Part shown: piece by piece, positions 52,321 through 61,262 of the stretch
Layout of the letters: every line of letters starts with the position of its first letter
Numbering within the stretch: position 1 is the first letter of the stretch
Source of the DNA: an uncultured Pelagimonas sp.
Lineage (GTDB): Bacteria > Pseudomonadota > Alphaproteobacteria > Rhodobacterales > Rhodobacteraceae
Length of the DNA: 64,000 nt
NCBI RefSeq assembly: GCF_947498515.1
Contig: NZ_CANMKO010000009.1
Coordinates: 124,001-188,000, forward strand
Reading direction: 5' to 3'
Program-made: the position numbers and the translations under genes
The notes under the pieces: generated by a model
The model's input: only the letters and a program-made list of their open reading frames with translations
What the model was told of the DNA's origin: nothing
Databases searched by the model: none

Positions 52321-53241
52321 TCAGACTTTGAGGTTCGGAATGATCTGCTTTTTGCGGCTCATGATGCCGGGAAGGACAACGGCGTCCCCGTCAACAGTCG
52401 CGCCAAAGCTCTTTTCCGCAACGCCTTTGATCACGTCGTTAGGAACCAAAAGGGTGGCTTCTTCTTTCAGAATGTCGACAACAAACAACAACACCTGATC
52501 AACGCCATCTTCCGCCTGAACGGAGGCATAGGTTTCCATGATCGACGCCTTGCGGTCCAAGGGGATCTCAGGCGCAGTGGTTTCCAGAACGGAAACGCGG
52601 AATTTCACACCGTCGACTTCGTATTCCTTGCTGTCCATGCGGATCAGTTCGGCGTCGGAAAAGGCCGAGACGTCGGATTTCGCGGCGAACATTTCGGCGG
52701 CGTATTCGGTGACATTGATGCCCAGATCAGCGGCAAGAGCAGCGACGACTTCGCGATCGCGGTCGGTTGTGGTCGGCGAGCGGAATTCAAGCGTGTCCGA
52801 GAGGATACAGGTCAGCGCCGCGCCTTTGATGTAATCGGGCATCTTGGCAACATCGTTGCCCATCAGGTCATACATGATGGTGGCGGTACAGGCGAGCGGA
52901 CGGATGGTGATGTCGATGGGGCCTTTGGTTTCCAGACCACCGACCAGCTTGTGATGGTCAATGATGGCCTGAACGTCGGCACCGTTGATGTTGGCAGGCA
53001 GCTCGGCGGGGTTGTTGGTGTCAACAATCACACAGGTCTGGCCGTCTTCAATATCGGAGATGATGCGTGGCTTGGGCAGGTCCCAACGGGTCAGCATCCA
53101 GGCCGCTTCGGTGTTGGGCTCACCCAACAATACCGCTTCGGCGGAGCCGCCTTTGACTTCGTTCATGTACCACGCCCAGATGATCGGGCTGCCGGTGCTA
53201 TCGGTGTCGGGGGATTTATGGCCAAATACCAGGGTCGTCAT
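52321..53241 (-). CDS. ppaC: Manganese-dependent (family II) inorganic pyrophosphatase
   Basis: A 306-residue DHH-family enzyme that hydrolyses pyrophosphate. Metal ligands are seen in FGHKSPDTDS (His8, Asp12, Asp14), CVIVDTNNPAEL and the signature IIDHHKLVG. The C-terminal DHHA2 domain has SRKKQIIP, the substrate-binding Arg-Lys-Lys. Need for Mn or Co ties it in principle to the metal importer in this window, but no regulatory link is visible. The ATG at 53241 follows AAGGAA. Confidence 0.96.
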   Translation of the reverse strand: MTTLVFGHKSPDTDSTGSPIIWAWYMNEVKGGSAEAVLLGEPNTEAAWMLTRWDLPKPRIISDIEDGQTCVIVDTNNPAELPANINGADVQAIIDHHKLVGGLETKGPIDITIRPLACTATIMYDLMGNDVAKMPDYIKGAALTCILSDTLEFRSPTTTDRDREVVAALAADLGINVTEYAAEMFAAKSDVSAFSDAELIRMDSKEYEVDGVKFRVSVLETTAPEIPLDRKASIMETYASVQAEDGVDQVLLFVVDILKEEATLLVPNDVIKGVAEKSFGATVDGDAVVLPGIMSRKKQIIPNLKV

Positions 53242-53339
53242 GATGCATTCCTTGAACAAAAGGTCCTGTTTGCGCGCCTTCTAGCGCCCAGAGCGGCCCT
53301 TGTCACCCTGTACGAACTGGGGTGCGACCCTAAAGGCCT

Positions 53340-53393
53340 GCGCCCCAAATTTCATCGATGAAATTTGCAAATTCCGTGAACGGAATTTTGCGC
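53340..53393. repeat. Paired AT-rich palindromes (copy Y2)
   Basis: Arm A is a perfect 22-base palindrome with half CAAATTTCATC (53346-53367). Arm B is AAATTCCGT-GA-ACGGAATTT (53369-53388), which matches arm B of the copy at 27809 in all but its two central bases. GCGC at 53340 and at 53390 can close the junction. The last base is adjacent to the stop codon of the alkB gene (53394). Confidence 0.75.
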
Positions 53394-54539
53394 TCATCTC
53401 GGCATTGGCGTTTTTAGCTTGTTGTAGTCGGACCAATCGGTGACTTCGGGGTAATACATTTGCCGCCAGCGTTTCACTTTGGGGTTCATGACCTTTTTCC
53501 ACAGCGGCGGCATCATCGCGCAAACCGACATGAACGGATAGCCATAGGGCAGTTGCGGGGCCTCGGCGTCGGAATAGTTTTGCAACAAAGGAAACCGACG
53601 GTCCGGTTTGTAGTGGTGATCGGAATGGCGTTGCAGGTTGATCATCAACCAATTGGTGGCCTTATGCGCGGCGTTCCAGCTGTGATGAGGTTTCACATGT
53701 TCGTATTTGCCGTCGCCAAGGTGCAAGCGGGTTAGACCATAGTGTTCAACGTAGTTGACGACTTCAAGCTGCCAGATTGCGACGCTTGCCTGGAAGATGA
53801 ACAGCAAAACCCCAAGCCATCCGCCGACGACAAAGGCGCAGAGCATCATCACAAGCTGAAGCCCCCAATAGCGCCAGAAGGGGTTGGATTTGTGATGCCA
53901 AGGTAGGTTTTTGCGGGCCAGCATATCGCGTTCGGCTTTGAAGGACGACGTCAGGCTTTGCCACAATACGCGCGGATAAAAGCGGTGAAACCCTTCGTTG
54001 TAGCGCGCGGTGACCGGGTCGCGCGGGGTGCCGACATAGCGGTGATGCACCAAAAGGTGTTCAGAACGGAAATGCGAGTAGAGCACCATCGCCATGAGTA
54101 GATCGCCCAGCAGGCGCTCAAACTTGTTCTTCTGGTGCATCAGCTCGTGACTATAGACAATACCCACCGTGCCGCTCATCACGCCAACACCAAACATCAC
54201 CCCAAAGACTTCCCAACCGCCAAGATGTTCGGCGCGAACGGTGTAGGCGATCAGCCCCATCATCGTCAGGAATTGCAGCGGCACCCAAATTTGGGTGAGC
54301 AGTTTGTACCAATAAAGCTGATCCTCGGTGGTTTCCAAATCGGCGTTTTCGGTGTTGAGCCCGACCAGCAGGTCAATCGCCGAAAACAGGTACCATGTGA
54401 CAAGCGGTGTGATCACCACCCACCAGCCGCCCAAAAGCGCCCCGGTCCAGACCAAGGGTATGAGGATAAAGGACAAAAAGAACGGCAAGGCCGATGTGAA
54501 TTTGGCGATTTTTGCGGCGGGGATCATTGCTTGGGTCAT
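53394..54539 (-). CDS. alkB: Alkane 1-monooxygenase AlkB
   Basis: A 381-residue membrane di-iron hydroxylase. The histidine boxes are HELMH, HLLVHHRYVGTP and LQRHSDHHYKPDRRFPLL, with the AlkB-type NYVEHYGL between; LQRHSDHH with HYG separates AlkB from fatty-acid desaturases. Six helices are predicted. It adds oxygen to the terminal carbon of alkanes, needing rubredoxin and a reductase; neither gene is in the window. The ATG is at 54539. Rhodobacterales often carry single alkB genes of this type. Confidence 0.92.
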   Translation of the reverse strand: MTQAMIPAAKIAKFTSALPFFLSFILIPLVWTGALLGGWWVVITPLVTWYLFSAIDLLVGLNTENADLETTEDQLYWYKLLTQIWVPLQFLTMMGLIAYTVRAEHLGGWEVFGVMFGVGVMSGTVGIVYSHELMHQKNKFERLLGDLLMAMVLYSHFRSEHLLVHHRYVGTPRDPVTARYNEGFHRFYPRVLWQSLTSSFKAERDMLARKNLPWHHKSNPFWRYWGLQLVMMLCAFVVGGWLGVLLFIFQASVAIWQLEVVNYVEHYGLTRLHLGDGKYEHVKPHHSWNAAHKATNWLMINLQRHSDHHYKPDRRFPLLQNYSDAEAPQLPYGYPFMSVCAMMPPLWKKVMNPKVKRWRQMYYPEVTDWSDYNKLKTPMPR

Positions 54540-54611
54540 GTGACGCGCTCTTGCATTTGGTTTGGCGCAGCGTGGCCCTATCGCGGCGCTAAGGCAAGGC
54601 CAAGCGCTGCG

Positions 54612-55658
54612 TCATTCGGTTTTGGCAAGATCATAGGCTTTGCGCATCACAGTGGGCAGGTTGTCGCGATCAAAGGTTTCCGCGTCGACAAACTCTCCGC
54701 GGGTGGGGGTGCGATCCATTGGCACAAGCGCGGTCAAAATCCGCAGGCGCAAATGGAAATGGGTAAAGGTGTGGCGGGCTTCGCCAGCAATCTCTTTCCA
54801 TTCGGCGCGAATGGGTGGAGCCTCGGCTGGATCATCGCCCCATTCGGAACCGGGCCAGCCGAGCATCCCACCAAGCAAGCCCTTGTCGGGGCGGGTTTCG
54901 AGCAACCATGCGCCATCAACGCGCCGGGCGAGATAGGCGATGCCCAATCGGGTTGGCTTGCGCTTCTTTGGGGTCTTCTTGGGGAGGTCGGTTGCGGTCC
55001 CGGCCAGCCATGCGGCGCAATTGCCCCGCCAAGGGCACAACCCACAGGCAGGATTCTTGGGTGTGCAGATCGTCGCGCCCAAATCCATCACTGCCTGAGC
55101 GTAGTCACCGGGGCGCTGTTGTGGGGTCAGTTGGGCGGCATAGGCGTGAAACACCGGTTTGGCCGCGGGTAGGGCGGTATGATCATCGAAAATCCGCGCC
55201 ATCACCCGTTCGACATTGCCATCCAACACCGTTTCGGGCGCATCAAAGGCGATCGAAGAGATCGCCGCCGCCGTATAGGGGCCGATGCCGGGCAATTGCA
55301 AAAGCGCGTCATGGTCGTTGGGAAAGCTGCCGCCATGCTCGGCGGCGACAACCCGCGCACATTTCAGCAAGTTGCGCGCACGGGCATAATAGCCAAGCCC
55401 GGCCCAAGCCGCCATGACATCCGCATCTTCGGCATTGGCGAGATCGGTGACGGTGGGCCAGCGGGCGGTGAAGGCTTCGAAATAACTTTTGACTGCAACA
55501 ACAGTGGTTTGCTGCAACATGATCTCGGACATCCAGACCCGGTAAGGATCGGGATCAACCCCGGCCAAACGCGCCTTTGGCGGCACACGCCACGGCAAAT
55601 CGCGGGCGTGGCGGTCGTACCATGTCAAAAGGTCGTCTGATTTCGGCAAGTCACGCAA
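54612..55658 (-). CDS. mutY: A/G-specific adenine glycosylase MutY
   Basis: A 348-residue base-excision repair enzyme removing adenine opposite 8-oxoguanine. The catalytic Glu45 is in WMSEIMLQQT, the helix-hairpin-helix is LPGIGPYTAAAISSIAF with the Asp in VLDGNVERV, and the 4Fe-4S cysteines are in CTPKNPACGLCPWRGNC. The C-terminal NUDIX-like domain (WLLETRPDKGLLGGMLGWPG) recognises 8-oxoG. The frame begins at a TTG (55658); GGAAA lies upstream. It is divergent from the DUF721 gene. Confidence 0.96.
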   Translation of the reverse strand: MRDLPKSDDLLTWYDRHARDLPWRVPPKARLAGVDPDPYRVWMSEIMLQQTTVVAVKSYFEAFTARWPTVTDLANAEDADVMAAWAGLGYYARARNLLKCARVVAAEHGGSFPNDHDALLQLPGIGPYTAAAISSIAFDAPETVLDGNVERVMARIFDDHTALPAAKPVFHAYAAQLTPQQRPGDYAQAVMDLGATICTPKNPACGLCPWRGNCAAWLAGTATDLPKKTPKKRKPTRLGIAYLARRVDGAWLLETRPDKGLLGGMLGWPGSEWGDDPAEAPPIRAEWKEIAGEARHTFTHFHLRLRILTALVPMDRTPTRGEFVDAETFDRDNLPTVMRKAYDLAKTE

Positions 55659-55744
55659 TGGTGAGTTTCCTTTATTTCATCATATCGGGGCTAGCACCCA
55701 TTGTCCGGACAGATACAATAGCGCCCGTCAAAGGGATTCACACT

Positions 55745-56254
55745 ATGCCAAAGCGCAAGACAACCACATATGGCTTTGCCCGCACGTCAAACCTGCTGCA
55801 AAATCAGGTGCGCAAGGCATCCGAAAGCCGTGGTTTCGCGCAAAGCCGGGTGTTGACCCATTGGGAAGAGATCGTCGGCGAAGACGTCGCCGGCATGTCG
55901 CGACCGGTTGACATTAGCTATGGGCGGGGTGGATTCGGCGCGACGCTGTCGGTTTTGACCAACGGGGCCAATGCGCCGCTGTTGCAGATGAAACGCGAAG
56001 AAATCCGCACGCGTATCAATGCGGTCTATGGCTATAATGCCATCGCCCGTATCCGCGTGACCCAAACCGCCAAGACCGGATTTTCCGAAGGGCAGGTGGA
56101 TTTTACCCACCGCAAAAAGCCACAAAAACCCGCGCCAAGCCGCGAAACAATTGCCAAAGCCCAAGAGGTTACGCATGAGGTTGCTGATGACAGCCTTCGC
56201 GCGGCGCTTGAACGCTTGGCAACAAACGTCATATCGAAAAGCAACCGGGCCTGA
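55745..56254 (+). CDS. DUF721/DciA-like protein
   Basis: A 169-residue basic protein with the DUF721 N-terminal domain (residues 10-110): FAQSRVLTHWEEIVGEDVAG, LSVLTNGANAPLLQMKREEI and RINAVYGYNAIARIRV. DUF721 proteins include DciA, which loads the replicative helicase; the extra C-terminal helices here (TIAKAQEVTHEVADDSLRAA) are common in this class. The ATG at 55745 follows AAGGGA. The mutY-DUF721-dsbA order is familiar in Rhodobacterales. Confidence 0.88.
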   Translation: MPKRKTTTYGFARTSNLLQNQVRKASESRGFAQSRVLTHWEEIVGEDVAGMSRPVDISYGRGGFGATLSVLTNGANAPLLQMKREEIRTRINAVYGYNAIARIRVTQTAKTGFSEGQVDFTHRKKPQKPAPSRETIAKAQEVTHEVADDSLRAALERLATNVISKSNRA

Positions 56255-56286
56255 CCCGGATCGCCACCAAAGAGGAAGAGGCAAGA

Positions 56287-56955
56287 ATGATGAACAAGAT
56301 CCTTCCGGCGGGCGCAGTTGCGCTGGCCCTGATCGCAGGCGGTGCCTGGTATATGACCCAAGGGTCAACCCCCGGCACTTCCGCACTTCCTGGCGCTGCC
56401 AACGCACAGGCGTCTGATGTTGATACTTCGGCTGTGATCGAGATGGTCGAAGGCAATGCCGATGCGTCGGTTCAGGTGATTGAATATGCGTCCTTTACCT
56501 GTCCGCATTGCGCCACGTTCCATGAGAACACCTACAAGCAGCTCAAGGTCGATTATATCGACACCGGCAAGATCGGCTTTACCTTCCGCGAAGTCTATTT
56601 CGACAAGTTCGGCATGTGGGCGTCGATGATCGCACGCTGTGATGGACCCGAGAAGTTCTTTGGCGTGACCGATCTGATGATGAAAGGTCAAAGCACCTGG
56701 GCGCGCGCCGGTTCCGAAGCCGCGATTGCCGATGAGCTGCGCAAAGTGGGCCGTTTGGCCGGTATGGAAAGCGACCAGATCGAAGCCTGTCTGACCGATG
56801 GTGACAAGCTGCAAACACTGGTGGCGTGGTACCAACAGAACGTGACCGAGCACGACATCGAGTCGACGCCGTCGTTCATCATCAACGGCGAAAAGTTCTC
56901 AAACATGAGCTATGCCGATTTCAAAGCGGTTTTGGACGAGAAACTCGGCGAATGA
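56287..56955 (+). CDS. DsbA-family thiol:disulfide oxidoreductase
   Basis: A 222-residue exported protein. An N-terminal membrane/signal helix (residues 8-23) and a short linker precede the thioredoxin fold. The active site is Cys72-Pro-His-Cys75 (ASFTCPHCATFH), the CPHC redox motif of DsbA. The cis-Pro loop lies in ESTPSFIINGEKF. It should oxidise or reshuffle disulfides in the periplasm. The gene starts ATG at 56287 and shares ATGA with the CoA-transferase gene that follows. Confidence 0.92.
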   Translation: MMNKILPAGAVALALIAGGAWYMTQGSTPGTSALPGAANAQASDVDTSAVIEMVEGNADASVQVIEYASFTCPHCATFHENTYKQLKVDYIDTGKIGFTFREVYFDKFGMWASMIARCDGPEKFFGVTDLMMKGQSTWARAGSEAAIADELRKVGRLAGMESDQIEACLTDGDKLQTLVAWYQQNVTEHDIESTPSFIINGEKFSNMSYADFKAVLDEKLGE

Positions 56956-58082
56956 TGCCAAGATCGGTTTCGGCCCCTAACGGCCCGCTTGAAGGTGTGA
57001 AAGTCATTGAATTGGCGCGCATTCTGGCTGGCCCATGGGCTGGTCAGACCTTGGCCGACCTTGGGGCCGAGGTCATCAAAATCGAAGCCCCGGCGGGGGA
57101 TGACACCCGCCAATGGGGCCCCCCCTTTATTGAGCGCGAGGATGACACCTCGGCGGCTTATTTCCATTCCTGTAACCGTGGCAAAGCCTCTGAGGTGGTT
57201 GATCTGACCTCAGACGCGGGGCAAGCGCGGATGCGGGAGTTGGTTGCCGATGCGGATATCCTGATCGAGAATTTCAAGCTTGGTGGGTTGAAGAAATACG
57301 GTATGGACTATGAGAGCCTGTCGGCGCTCAACCCGCGCCTGATCTATTGCTCGATCACCGGATTTGGCCAAGATGGGCCTTACGCCCATCGCGCCGGGTA
57401 TGACTACATCATCCAAGGTATGAGCGGTTTCATGTCGATCACCGGTGACCCGGATGGTCAACCACAACGTGCCGGTGTCGCCATTACCGATTTGTTTACA
57501 GGGCTTTATTCGGTATCGGGTATCCTCTCGGCGCTTTATCAACGCGAACGCACCGGCAAGGGGCAGCATATCGATATGGCGCTGCTTGATTGTGCGGTAT
57601 CGGCGATGGCGAACCAATCCTTGAACTACCTCAGCACCGGAACACCTCCTGGCCGCACCGGGAACTACCACCCGAACCTGACACCTTATCAGGTGTTTGA
57701 TTGCGCGGATGGTCACATCATCATTGCCACGGGCAATGATGGGCAATACCAGCGGTTATGTGGTTTGCTGGGCTTGGATGACATGGCAACCGACCCGGAT
57801 TACCTGAAAAACGCCGATCGCGTCGCCAATCGTGATGCTATGATAGCCCGGCTATCGGCGGCAACTGCGACGATGACCAAGGCCGATTTGCTATCCGCTT
57901 GCGAAGCCCAAGGGGTTCCGGCCGGACCAATCAATGACATGGCTGATGTCTTTGACGACCCACAGGTTCAAGCCCGAGGGATGCAAATCACCCCCGATGG
58001 CATTGCCGGTGTGCGTAGCCCGTTCAAGTTTTCAGATGCTGAGCTGGTTTTGGACCGATCTGCGCCGAAACTGGGTAAATAA
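56952..58082 (+). CDS. CaiB/BaiF-family CoA-transferase
   Basis: A 376-residue class III CoA transferase. Marks are GPLEGVKVIELARILAGPWA at the N-terminus, NFKLGGLKKYGMDY, and the active-site region GYDYIIQGMSGFMSITGDPD; a DEIG-like aspartate is in GQHIDMALLDC. It transfers CoA between acyl compounds, but which ones cannot be told. It starts at the dsbA stop (ATGA), and a large inverted-repeat terminator follows. In many relatives smc follows dsbA here, which is from recalled synteny. Confidence 0.93.
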   Translation: MMPRSVSAPNGPLEGVKVIELARILAGPWAGQTLADLGAEVIKIEAPAGDDTRQWGPPFIEREDDTSAAYFHSCNRGKASEVVDLTSDAGQARMRELVADADILIENFKLGGLKKYGMDYESLSALNPRLIYCSITGFGQDGPYAHRAGYDYIIQGMSGFMSITGDPDGQPQRAGVAITDLFTGLYSVSGILSALYQRERTGKGQHIDMALLDCAVSAMANQSLNYLSTGTPPGRTGNYHPNLTPYQVFDCADGHIIIATGNDGQYQRLCGLLGLDDMATDPDYLKNADRVANRDAMIARLSAATATMTKADLLSACEAQGVPAGPINDMADVFDDPQVQARGMQITPDGIAGVRSPFKFSDAELVLDRSAPKLGK

Positions 58083-58133
58083 TCGAACGGTCAAACTGGC
58101 TTCTGAGTCATTTGTTTCAGAGTCTTGCTGAAA

Positions 58134-58157
58134 GTGCGAGGGGCTAGCCCCTCGCAC
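58134..58157. terminator. Perfect palindromic bidirectional terminator
   Basis: A perfect 24-base palindrome with half GTGCGAGGGGCT lies between the convergent CoA-transferase and saccharopine-dehydrogenase genes, 51 and 24 bases from their stops. Its central CTAG has no loop, so it would form a strong DNA cruciform or RNA stem on either strand. No T-run is obvious. Confidence 0.65.
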
Positions 58158-58181
58158 CAAAGATCGTGACGCGCCCGATTC

Positions 58182-59309
58182 TTAAAGATGATCGACGACC
58201 ATGACATGCTGGGCCAAAATCTGGACTTCGTCCATCCAGCGGGTGATCAGTTTTGGATCGGAAGGAGCGGCCATGACGCCAACGGGCACTTCGCGGTTCA
58301 ACACCGCCTCGACCGCCAAGGACACTGGCACCGACACCAAACGCGCCATGGCTGTGCCGCGCGCATCGCCCCATGCGTCCATGGTGTAGGTCTTGTGCCA
58401 GACCGGAACACCGTCTTTTTCCGCCAAGAAGGACACGCACATGATCACGCGGTCGGGTTCGCCTTCGTCATAGGCGTTGTCCTTGAGAAGTTGATCGGCG
58501 ATTTCGGTCAGACGCTCATCAGTTGCGGTGCCTGCTTCGGCAAAGATGTCTTTCCACGCTTCGGACCAGCCGTTCAGGCGTAGGGTGCCACGGACGAAAT
58601 CTTTGATCGGCCATTTGGGATCAAAGTTGTATTCTTCCATAAACGGGATTGAATCCCGATTTGGGTAAACCTCAAAGCTTTCCGGTGTCGCCAGTGGCGC
58701 GTCATAACGGGTGATCGCATCCCAAGGTTTGGAGACGTTGAGTTCGGAAAAATGCCGAATGGAGCGTGATGGCGAGCGCAAGGCTTTGAGCACGCCAACC
58801 GGGGCCCAGCTGAACTTGTAACGAAACGCATTGGCGATTTTCGGAACACCGCCGCAATAGGAGGTGAAGCTAATGGCGTTGTCGGCGTCATAGGCGGGTG
58901 ATGCCTTGTAGTCGGCAACCAAGGCGTGGGCCATCAGGTGGTCGATGCCCGGATCGAGGCCAACTTCGTTGATCACCCGAACCCCTGCGGCGCGTGCTTT
59001 GCTATCCAGATCGCGCATCTCCGGCGCGATATAGGACGATGACACAAAATGCGCACCGGTTTTGATGGCCAGTTCCGCCAAAGGCACATGCCAATCACCG
59101 GGCAACATCGAGACAACGATGTCCTCTGCCTTTAGATCGGACTCTAACGCGTTAATGTCAAAGGTCCGGATGTCTTTGGTTAGGTCGCCGACTGCCTCTT
59201 CGGCCTTAGCAATCGTGCGGTTCCAGACAGTCACGGGATGACCGGCTTCGATTAGGCGACGCAGGCCGGGGATGGCCGAAAGGCCGGTGCCACACCAATG
59301 GATTGTCAT
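58182..59309 (-). CDS. Saccharopine dehydrogenase family protein (LYS9-like)
   Basis: A 375-residue Rossmann dehydrogenase. It begins MTIHWCGTGLSAIPGLRRLI, the glycine-rich NADP loop of the saccharopine reductase type, and carries GLDPGIDHLMAHALVADYKA, the typical GVDPGxxH-like motif. The C-terminal domain is the all-alpha/beta substrate cap (GGVPKIANAFRYKFSW). It is next to a LYS1-like gene, three bases apart, suggesting one lysine-saccharopine operon. The order is LYS1-like first, then this gene. Confidence 0.9.
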   Translation of the reverse strand: MTIHWCGTGLSAIPGLRRLIEAGHPVTVWNRTIAKAEEAVGDLTKDIRTFDINALESDLKAEDIVVSMLPGDWHVPLAELAIKTGAHFVSSSYIAPEMRDLDSKARAAGVRVINEVGLDPGIDHLMAHALVADYKASPAYDADNAISFTSYCGGVPKIANAFRYKFSWAPVGVLKALRSPSRSIRHFSELNVSKPWDAITRYDAPLATPESFEVYPNRDSIPFMEEYNFDPKWPIKDFVRGTLRLNGWSEAWKDIFAEAGTATDERLTEIADQLLKDNAYDEGEPDRVIMCVSFLAEKDGVPVWHKTYTMDAWGDARGTAMARLVSVPVSLAVEAVLNREVPVGVMAAPSDPKLITRWMDEVQILAQHVMVVDHL

Positions 59310-59312
59310 GTC

Positions 59313-60368
59313 TTAAACCTCGGGCTTGTGCTGAGAATAGGTGTCAAAGGCGCGGCCCCATACGCCGCCGTCCAGATCGTTCAGGGTTTCCAGATGGGGG
59401 AGCAATTGACCGGCGAAATCTTCGGAAGATTCAAGGGGCAAGAGCGAGGGCAGGTTGTCGATTGCCATCACATCAAGCGGCGGCGCGTCATAGGCGCGGG
59501 TCACCGGATGGGTCCAAGTGGTTTCTAGGTCATAGACCTTGACCGGGGAAAATTCGCTTTGTGGATCGCAGGCAATGTCGCCAATCACCGCCAAACGGCG
59601 CAGATCGGTTTTGGCCGATGCAGGCACAAAGACCGGGCAGCCGGGAGCGGCGAGGATACAGTTAAAGAACAAGTCATGTTCCAAGATTTGCGGGAAGGGG
59701 CCGCCGGATGCGGTTTCGGCCATATCCCAATCCGTTGTGACAACACCCATCTGTTTGCAAAGATCGCGCGCGCCGGTGCCGACGCGACCCATCGCGCCAA
59801 TAACGATGGCGTTGGGTCGTTCACTGCTGGCGCGGTCAAGCGCGGCTTTCAACTCGGTTTGCAAGCTCTCGGAATTGGGCCAAGTCGAAACAGGGGGACA
59901 GGTGCCACCCTGTTTTTGCGCCGCCCACGCAAAGAGCGATACAGCCGCGCCAGCGTAGCCCGCCCAATAGCCAAAGGCGGCAACACGGCGACCGTTTTCC
60001 TCGACCAGATATTCCAAATCATAAAGCGCGCCACCGCCTGCGGCGAAACGTTGTAGCAAACGCGCGCCGGCCTCTTGGCCCTTGTAGGCATGGCCAAACA
60101 TGATGTGTCGATGGATCAGCGGCGTGTCGGCTTCGGGGAGTTCTTTGAGGCCAAAGATGATCGCATCCTGCGGTGCTTCGGGCCAGCTGCCCTCTTCGGC
60201 CAACTTGGCCCCGGCGGCAACAAAAGGGGCGCTTGGCATGATGCGGGTTGCGCTATCCTCAATCGTGACACGAAAACCCTTGGCGACCAGCTTGGCGACC
60301 CCTTCGGGGGTGATGCCCACTCGTTCTTCGTTGGCGCGGCTTTCGGCGCGAATCCATAGATGGGTCAT
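59313..60368 (-). CDS. Saccharopine dehydrogenase, lysine-forming type (LYS1-like)
   Basis: A 351-residue NAD-dependent enzyme of the alanine-dehydrogenase-like fold. The catalytic pair is visible as Lys75 in GLKELPEAD and His93 in HIMFGHAYKGQ, at the places of yeast Lys77 and His96. Further marks are VIGAMGRVGTGARDLCKQMG (nucleotide loop). It joins lysine and 2-oxoglutarate to saccharopine or reverses that. With the LYS9-like neighbour it points to a bacterial saccharopine route. Direction (synthesis or degradation) is not decided by sequence. Confidence 0.92.
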   Translation of the reverse strand: MTHLWIRAESRANEERVGITPEGVAKLVAKGFRVTIEDSATRIMPSAPFVAAGAKLAEEGSWPEAPQDAIIFGLKELPEADTPLIHRHIMFGHAYKGQEAGARLLQRFAAGGGALYDLEYLVEENGRRVAAFGYWAGYAGAAVSLFAWAAQKQGGTCPPVSTWPNSESLQTELKAALDRASSERPNAIVIGAMGRVGTGARDLCKQMGVVTTDWDMAETASGGPFPQILEHDLFFNCILAAPGCPVFVPASAKTDLRRLAVIGDIACDPQSEFSPVKVYDLETTWTHPVTRAYDAPPLDVMAIDNLPSLLPLESSEDFAGQLLPHLETLNDLDGGVWGRAFDTYSQHKPEV

Positions 60369-60422
60369 TGCCTCTCCCTCATTGCAATCACAACGGATTG
60401 GTCATTTCACACCCGTGCGACC

Positions 60423-60481
60423 GGGCGCAAGAATTTTCCAAAATTCTTGTAAAATTCGTGCACGAATTTTGGGCGGTGCCC
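60423..60481. repeat. Paired AT-rich palindromes (copy Y3)
   Basis: Arm A is CAAGAATTTT-CC-AAAATTCTTG (60428-60449). Arm B is the perfect palindrome AAAATTCGTGCACGAATTTT (60451-60470). GGGC (60423-60426) and GCCC (60478-60481) can close the junction. It starts 13 bases after the histidine-phosphatase stop at 60483 on the minus strand. The same A-B layout is found at 27809 and 53340. Confidence 0.75.
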
Positions 60482-60482
60482 T

Positions 60483-61142
60483 TTAGAGGTGCGTGCGGGC
60501 AAAGGCGCGCTCCGGGGTATCCAGATGTGGGATCGCGTTGAATTGCGTCATAACGAGGCCCGTCGACATCGGCTGGACCCGGTGCAGAGAGCTGTTTTCG
60601 ATCGACAAGCACATATGCGACAGTGCTTCGATATCGAGCCGCAGGATCAGGCGCATTGCCATGCCGATCAACCCGCCCGAGGTCACAACCAAGGCCCGTC
60701 CGTCACCCTCAGCAATCTCATGCAGGGCGTCACGCACCCGCGCTTCGAACTCGGAAAACCGTTCTGGCACGTCTTCGATTTTGTCCTGCTGCCAATAAGT
60801 GAATAGCTTGGGCAGGTGTTCGATAAACCCCTCGCGCTCACCGGGAATGGCAAGCCCGTGTTGTTCCTCAAGGCGCTGGGCGACGTCGAAATAGCTCATC
60901 TCGTTCAGGCGGGCATCGTGCACCATCTCAACCGGACAATCCGCATCAATCCCCTGCGCGGTTTCGATGTGGCGGGTCAGGGTGCCGGTATAAACGCGGG
61001 CAAAGACCTCGCCGGTTTGACGAAAGTGATCGCCAAGCCAACGCGCCTGCTGCCAGCCCAGATCAGAGAGTTTGTCGTAGCTGATCTCATCGCGGGCTTC
61101 GGTGTTGGCCTGACCGTGGCGAACAAGGGTGATATGGGACAT
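60483..61142 (-). CDS. Histidine phosphatase (phosphoglycerate mutase-like) protein
   Basis: A 219-residue protein with the branch-1 histidine phosphatase motif LVRHGQANTEARDE, RVYTGTLTRHIETAQ (second Arg-His), ARLNEMSYFD and the catalytic VVTSGGLIGMAMRLIL, though the usual HG near the end is replaced by SGG. It likely removes phosphate from a small metabolite; true mutase activity is unlikely given its size. The missing HG histidine leaves catalysis uncertain. It is divergent from map. Confidence 0.88.
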   Translation of the reverse strand: MSHITLVRHGQANTEARDEISYDKLSDLGWQQARWLGDHFRQTGEVFARVYTGTLTRHIETAQGIDADCPVEMVHDARLNEMSYFDVAQRLEEQHGLAIPGEREGFIEHLPKLFTYWQQDKIEDVPERFSEFEARVRDALHEIAEGDGRALVVTSGGLIGMAMRLILRLDIEALSHMCLSIENSSLHRVQPMSTGLVMTQFNAIPHLDTPERAFARTHL

Positions 61143-61262
61143 GTGCGCACTCCTTTAAGCCCGTCTTAGGGGGAATGTGTGACCGGGAAAAGAGGCGTTT
61201 GCTCTGGTCTTGGCCCCTCAAAGCCCCTAAGTAACGGCAAAGTTTTGATGGAGCGTTTCGTG

